A stretch of DNA of 64,000 nucleotides, taken from contig CM076266.1 in the NCBI GenBank assembly GCA_038380795.1, positions 38,586,425 through 38,650,424 of the forward strand, written 5' to 3'. Positions 57,901 through 64,000 of this stretch are shown here, in pieces (within the stretch, counting starts at the first letter, position 1; every line of letters begins with the position of its first letter). The DNA comes from Pyrocephalus nanus (lineage: Eukaryota; Chordata; Aves; Passeriformes; Tyrannidae). Under the pieces are notes generated by a model, which made no database searches, was not told the origin of the DNA, and was given only the letters and a program-made list of their open reading frames with translations. Position numbers and translations under genes: made by a program.

Positions 57901-60900
57901 TAAAGGGCACTGGTTTCTTGGCAAAGCCACAAGCTAATTTTTTATGATAAGAAACAAGAGGTGCAAGTTAATACCCAGTCCCCAAGTGCACCCCTTTTTG
58001 TGGTTCTGACTTAACGTGCCTTACAGTGACCAAAATTCTACCAGGTAAAAATAGCTTATGGGGGTCATAATGCCAAACACCAGTCATGTTGTGTTACCAG
58101 CTTGTAACATAAGATAATTCTTCTGACTTTACTGGAGTTTGCCCTCACAAAACCAGGTTTTTATCTGGTAGCAGAAAAGTAGGTAAGCCAGCTGCTCGGG
58201 AAGAAAATCTGCACTGTAAAAGTGAGAAAAAGCTGCCTAGATCTGCTGCATGTGGGACAAAACATCCAACAGAGTCCTAATCCATCCCATTTTGTTCCGG
58301 CAGTCCATAGTCACCCCTGAGCTTTGACTGCTCCAGCGTACCATCTGTGGTGGGGTGTTCAATCACTGCTGTGAAAATGTGTGCCACCTCATTGCAGAAC
58401 TGTCCTCTAGACCAGCACCTTGACCTTGTGAAAAGCACAACAGACTTGCTTAAAAGGGTGGGATTTCCAAAGGAGTCTGGAGGATTTGGGCACAACGTGT
58501 GCTGCACTACAGGTTTTCATTAGGGATGTGTTCTCCTGCTCTGCAACTGGGTCACAGGACCAGGAATCAAGACCGGTACCTCTGCTCTAGTGGGGACACA
58601 CCTGCAGGTGGCTTGCCTGTCTTGAAACTGTGAAACCAGAATGTGACATCTTCGTTTTCATAGTCATCAACGCTTCCCTTCTGATCAGGCTGTTCTCTGT
58701 GGCATTCAGGAGAACCCTGTAGCACCATGGAGCAAGAGGCACAACCCAGCTACTGGCCAACACTCCCCCTCAGTGTGGCCATCACTGACATGGGGTTGCC
58801 AAGGTTTAGAGGGCCCCTTGGGTGAAGATGCTGTGAATGATGGAGTGAAGCAGCTGGCACAGGGATGTGCAGGGTCACCAGGCAGCGGGCAATGCTTGCT
58901 CTTCGCTGGTGTTTTATTGCAGAGGGTTTTCCTATTGCCTTTTAGGCATGATTTCTCTCAGTCTGGCAGAGCTGGGTACCTGGCAGAGCAGGTGCGTGGT
59001 CAACAGCCACTGCGTGGCATGTCTTGCTTCTTGGTGTAAGGATGCTGTGCATCATGTGTGAGATCTCTGCCATGGAAATGGCAATCTTGCTTGAACCTTG
59101 TGAGCTGCTCAAAAGCCAGGACCCCAGCCTCTTCCATGGCAGCTTCCCAGCCCATCCTTGGCCAGAGCTGAAGGAGATGTGCACAGGAGGTGAAAGCAGA
59201 GAAAAGAGCAAAGTGTGACTTTAAATAGCAAATCTGTCAGTAATAATTGGACTGGATAGTGGACTGGAGCATTGTTAAGGCACAGTGTCTAGATCTCTTT
59301 TTGAAGTCAAAAATCCACCTTGCCAACTGCCAGCTACTGATGTTCAACTCTACACACCCACTCTTGCTTTTGGACTGTGAGCTGTTCAGGATGCATCTGG
59401 GGGGACCTTCCTCACCCAGTGTGGGCACCGATGTCAAAAGGTTTAATTGATGTATTTGATTGTCCATCAAGCTGAACAAAGGCAGGACCCTAGCTTAAAT
59501 GTGCTGTTTCACCTCCTCTCTCACCTGAACATCTCAGAAACCTCCACACTTGATACTTATTTTAGGCACTTGAGGGATACACCTCCATAGACTTAGCTTG
59601 CTGTGCTGCATCAGAGACACTCACAGCACTGTAACCTAGTGGCAATAATCTAACACTAATGCATGAACAATAATCTCGGATTGTTTTAGAATGTGTGTCA
59701 ATGATAAACATTTTTTTTTTTTTTTACAGAGAGTATTTGTGACAGCAGATCTATTTATGTTGGAGTATAATTAAATGGTCTGTGAAGATGTAGTCACAGC
59801 ATAGGATGATTCCCATATTGCCTTAGACTGGTGGGCTTTTAAAAGTCGCTTGGGCCAAATTCTTTACTTTGTTACACCTCATATCATTAATTCCACCAGG
59901 GGAAAAAAAAAATCAATCCAATCAGTGCAGTCACTGTGCGATAGAGATGACTTAGCACAGTGAGAAGCAGTCAGGAGTCTGAACTGCACCGACCTTAGTC
60001 CTTCCCCAACTTAATTCTTCACCAACTTAGATCTTTCCTGTCTGTTCAAGAATTACTGGCAAATGAGATTATTAACCTCTGCCCCATTCTCTGTCTTAAT
60101 TATAGAGGAGTATTTGTGGCAAAAAACTGGCAAAAAAGAGAAGTTTTAGGCACACCTGAAAGTAATATTGCTTCTCTGAGTTTGATTATTACTCTTATTA
60201 TGAGTGTATTCTGCGTTTTCACTCTTCCATCACTTTCCCAGAGCAGATGAGCACAGATATTTGAAAAGTAATACGGACCACTATTGAAAACAATGGTTTG
60301 GAAAATTGCAATAAATGAATGAGTAACAAATTGCACACCTTTTCATCTGTGTATTACTTGTTTAAAGCCAGTATGAAGGTGAACTTGCTTAAAAAAGGCA
60401 TTTTTTAGAGATTCAAAGGTTTCTGCACCAGTGATTTGGTTGTGTCAGTCCAATTGTCACTGTGGTTGGTTGGACTCATAATGGACTCATAAATGAAATA
60501 TGATTATTTCATAAACATAAAGATGGACCCTAATCACTGGGATTTTTACCACCTATCACATCTCTACAAGAAGGTATTTGCTTACTGTGACATAACAAAC
60601 TACTTGACTCAATCTGAAGTGAAGACGTGAGTATTCCCAATGAAATCAACAAGTCTTTAGCACACCCTGCAGCTACTGGGTATGGGAAACATTATTCCCA
60701 AAACTGAGCATTTTCTTCACAGAATTTAAGATTTAATCAATGTTTAATTATAAAGGCTTCTATTTCAGACATTTTACAGGTAAAATATCGCTATATGTAG
60801 GACCGTTTCACAAAAGACATTTAAGCAAATGCACAGAAGGGAACACATCATATTGCATGAGGCAGCCCATGTCTATAATGAATAATGTGTTTTGTGGAGC

Positions 60901-63900
60901 TTATACTTAATGGAAACACAAGAGAAAATTGCATCAGGAAACTAAAATACGCAAAGGTGCATAGCAAGCATTTATGGTGGTCTCAGTCATATGAAAAGTA
61001 ATAAAAATATGAAATCCATCCATATGGTTTAAATAAATGGAAGCGTGTGTTCCGAGTTAATGAAACATGCTTAGCGGAGAACCATTCCTTCTTCTGCTGG
61101 GAAGCTGGGACATAGCATCACCTTGTGCTGCAGCCAAGCCAGTAAGGCCCCTCTTCTGAGGACCAGTGCCAGTATTTCCAGATGTGGAGCAGTGTAGTCG
61201 AGGCTACTATGTTTGATTCTCAACTCTGGCCCTTGGACACTGGGGAGGATTCCCTTGGCCTGAAGGGCCATTCCTGGTAGGGTTCTCATGCCTTAGCGAG
61301 GCAAGGTCAAGAGAAGGGGAGAAGGAGGAATCAGGTGTGACTGAAAGTAACTGTTATTGCTACAGTTGTAGAGCGCAATATTACTATGGCAATAATAATT
61401 TCTAAAAAAATAGCCAAAATTTGTAACTGCAGCTAGTCCTGAAAGCAAGCTGTAAGCTCTACACCGTTTGGCAGCTGAGGGATGGAGCCAGGCAGACGGC
61501 TGGAGTTTTAAACTCCTCAGCGGTACCCTGCTGGGCTACTGCTGCAGTCACAGTTGGAGAGACTTTGGTAGGCTTTGCACTGCCCTTGTCTTTTAAAGAA
61601 CAAAAGCAGCTAAATGCAAAGCAGCAGTTCTTGACATTGTGCTTTCCAGTAAACAGATGGTAGTGTTTCCCATATACCACGTGATAATACAGCTAATAAA
61701 AAATACTTACAAATACATAAAAAGAATCAGCAAGTTATTGACCTCAGCTCTTCAAGATCTTTTTAAAGTGTCAAAAGTATCACACTATGTATGCCATGAA
61801 AAATCTTTACTCTGACTAAGTCCTGCCTCTAGGTGGAAAATTGCTTGATGTGAGGCAGCAAAGAGGCTTTTGAAGTTCATTGCCAATTCCCTATCAAGGA
61901 GACCTTAGGGTGAATCAGATCAGGGCCTGACTGTACCCCTTAAAACCAGACTCTGCATGTGCATTCAAGTATTCTGTGTGAATGCAACGAGTAAGAACTG
62001 AATTGAACTCCCCTCCCAGTCAATATATCTTACCATTTTTGGTCAAAGAGAGATGGTTTGAGAAAAATCTATGGGGTGCAGAGAAAGAGGAAAACAATGT
62101 AACATTTTATGAAATCTCTGATCATGCATTATTTGCTTTCTGTTCCACAAAATATCAGTTTGATAGTATCTTCAGGCTATTCTCCTGATGGATGAGACAG
62201 GATCATCCAAACAGGGAACAGAGCCAACATTACAAGACCCTTGTAATCATGGGCAAAAACAATTTGGAAGGAATTGTGTGTGCAACACACACATATGCAA
62301 CAAAACTGACTGAGCATTCTTAATTGATTACGAAACAAAGACTCAAGTTGCTACCCTCATGAACAAAAAATGTTAACTATGTTTGGGTAATTAATATATC
62401 TAGTGAAATGTCAAACTAAGTGCAGCTGTTATACAACCACAAAAAGCAGAAAATTTGTGTATAATTGCTCATTCAGCTATATTAATTGATGCTGCAAAAC
62501 AAATACTGTTTTGTGTTTATGGGAAATAGAAACTTCTACAATAAATTAAATTTCATCAATGAGATTTTTCTGATGAAACTTTACTTATTGGTTTTCAGCT
62601 TAGCAACTTTTGTCCATCTTTTCCTTTGAAAAAAATGGGGATTTTGAATAAGTAGCATAAAACAGGATCAGATTTATGACATTACAGTTGACCCTCATAC
62701 ATTTAGTCACCTTAGGGAAAGTCAGAATTATTCAAAACATGAACTCCTTCATCAAGTGCAGTGCTTAGCAGTCACAGCTAGAGGAATGCATTTTATAAAC
62801 ATCTAGTGGTATTTATTTCTGAAACAGTTTATGCTTTAAAGGACTCTTTTTGATAGACATTGTTCCTGGTACATGAAGACTAGAGAAAACATGATTAAAT
62901 TATCTTTTTTTTGCATAGCAGTGCAATATATGATCAAGTAAATAAAGATGTTTCTATATGGATAGAAAATGCATCTCAGCTCGGAACCACACAAAACCTT
63001 GTAAATAAATTTTTGGCCTAATAAAAGCTACGTGATGAATGTATGGAATTCAGAGAATGTATTTATCTTGGAAGCTCCTGAGATCTTGTTCTTCTGGAAA
63101 GTTTCTCTGGAAAGTATATAGCTGCTTCTTTTTGTTGGTGTTACAGGATAGGACAGGTACTGGGAAGCATTTATGAAAACAGAGATGAGATGACCTTGAG
63201 GTACTGAAGATTGCTGTTTATTACAAGGACTACAGAAATAAAAAAAAATGCTGTGATACATTTGAACCTCAGTAACTACTTCAGAAGCAATTTTAAGGCA
63301 AGCAACTCAGAATGTACTACATATCACACTATGCATATTTTGTTGGAAGTTGTGATGTTTTCTTTAAGGAGTCAAGGAAAAGAAAGGAGGGTGGGAAAGT
63401 GACAATTACCCTGCTCTGCATCAAGTGCTGTCTCACCTTCAGGAATCTCATAAAGATTTTGTTGCTCCACCAGACCCGAGGAGTCTCATGGACATAAAGC
63501 AGTGAGTAGATCCTCCTCTACAGCTCTACATGGAAAAAACCAAACACAAAGCACCAGAGAAAGAGTTGCTGGCAGCAACTTTAGGGGGTGAAATTTTATA
63601 TCCCATCACACTCAAGGATGAAAGGAAAAAAGACAAAAAAAGGTGATATTCAGCTCCTACAATTTTATTGTTAGAGGTTTTATTGGCTGCCCTCTAGTGA
63701 GACAGCTCAGTGGCACAGTCCCTAACCTCGGTGTAGGAGTTGACTGGGCAGGAGTCAAGATGCTGTGCTTAACCTCCTTATCTTGGACTGTAGTATTTAG
63801 GTTTGCAGCATTTCATTCTCAGTCAATAGTGATTAGGCACTGGACATGTGCGGAGGGGGCATGAACAAGAAGGTGTGTGGTGCTACCCTGGAAATTTCTC

Positions 63901-64000
63901 AGCTTTGTCTTGATGACAATTAAAGGGTGAATTTCTCATTAAAAACATGGGTAACAGCATGTAGTAGCTTTTCAGAGTTATTTTACATTCTAAAATTTAA
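48934..64000. other. Non-coding stretch to the right edge
   Basis: 15 kb without a recognisable exon, CpG island, LTR or long open frame. Noted items are poly-T and poly-A runs (49.55, 51.24, 51.92, 55.81, 59.71 kb) and a C-run tract at 52.7 kb. It is either intergenic or part of a longer NFE2L3 first intron. Confidence 0.5.
52705..52731 (-). other. Potential G-quadruplex tract
   Basis: Four C-runs (5, 9, 5 and 4) separated by one or two bases give a minus-strand G-quadruplex motif with very short loops. It is isolated in otherwise A/T-rich sequence and is not near a known exon. Confidence 0.6.

Overview
This is a vertebrate nuclear window, almost certainly from a bird. It carries intron-split homologues of mammalian HNRNPA2B1 (plus strand) and NFE2L3 (minus strand). 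Its dispersed repeats are avian-type CR1 LINE tails and solo-LTR-like blocks typical of bird endogenous retroviruses. No bacterial operon, CRISPR array, tRNA or rRNA was recognised. The gene order matches human chromosome 7p15 (NFE2L3, HNRNPA2B1, CBX3) in the opposite orientation. CBX3 should therefore start at the left edge and run out of the window on the minus strand.

Layout. 1-2250 is a dense CpG island, the position of the shared CBX3/HNRNPA2B1 promoter, known in mammals as the A2UCOE open-chromatin element. 4896-10724 holds nine coding exons of HNRNPA2B1, all read directly with consensus splice sites and matching phases. With the expected two-residue first exon (Met-Glu, not found here) they give exactly the 341-residue A2 isoform. 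A spliced 3' UTR ends near 11,385. 11.4-18.1 kb is a repeat-poor gap between two convergent genes. NFE2L3 runs leftwards from a second CpG island (about 35.4-36.4 kb) through three downstream coding exons (23875-23976, 23106-23189, 19743-20945) to a poly(A) signal near 18,150. 36.4-64 kb is non-coding as far as I can see: CR1 fragments, two LTR-like blocks, a (TCATA)n microsatellite and an isolated C-run tract.

How the genes relate. HNRNPA2B1 is an RNA-binding splicing and transport factor. CBX3 (HP1-gamma) is a heterochromatin reader. NFE2L3 is a CNC-bZIP transcription factor. They share a conserved neighbourhood, not a pathway. The most useful points are: (i) the usual ER-anchoring first exon of NFE2L3 is absent from the window, and a short CpG-island exon with a clean donor in matching phase stands in its place; (ii) the NFE2L3 phosphodegron is altered; (iii) the HNRNPA2B1 start exon and the B1-specific exon could not be found; (iv) an ETS-like motif cluster and other promoter motifs sit in the bidirectional CpG island. 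I found no wholly new biological system.
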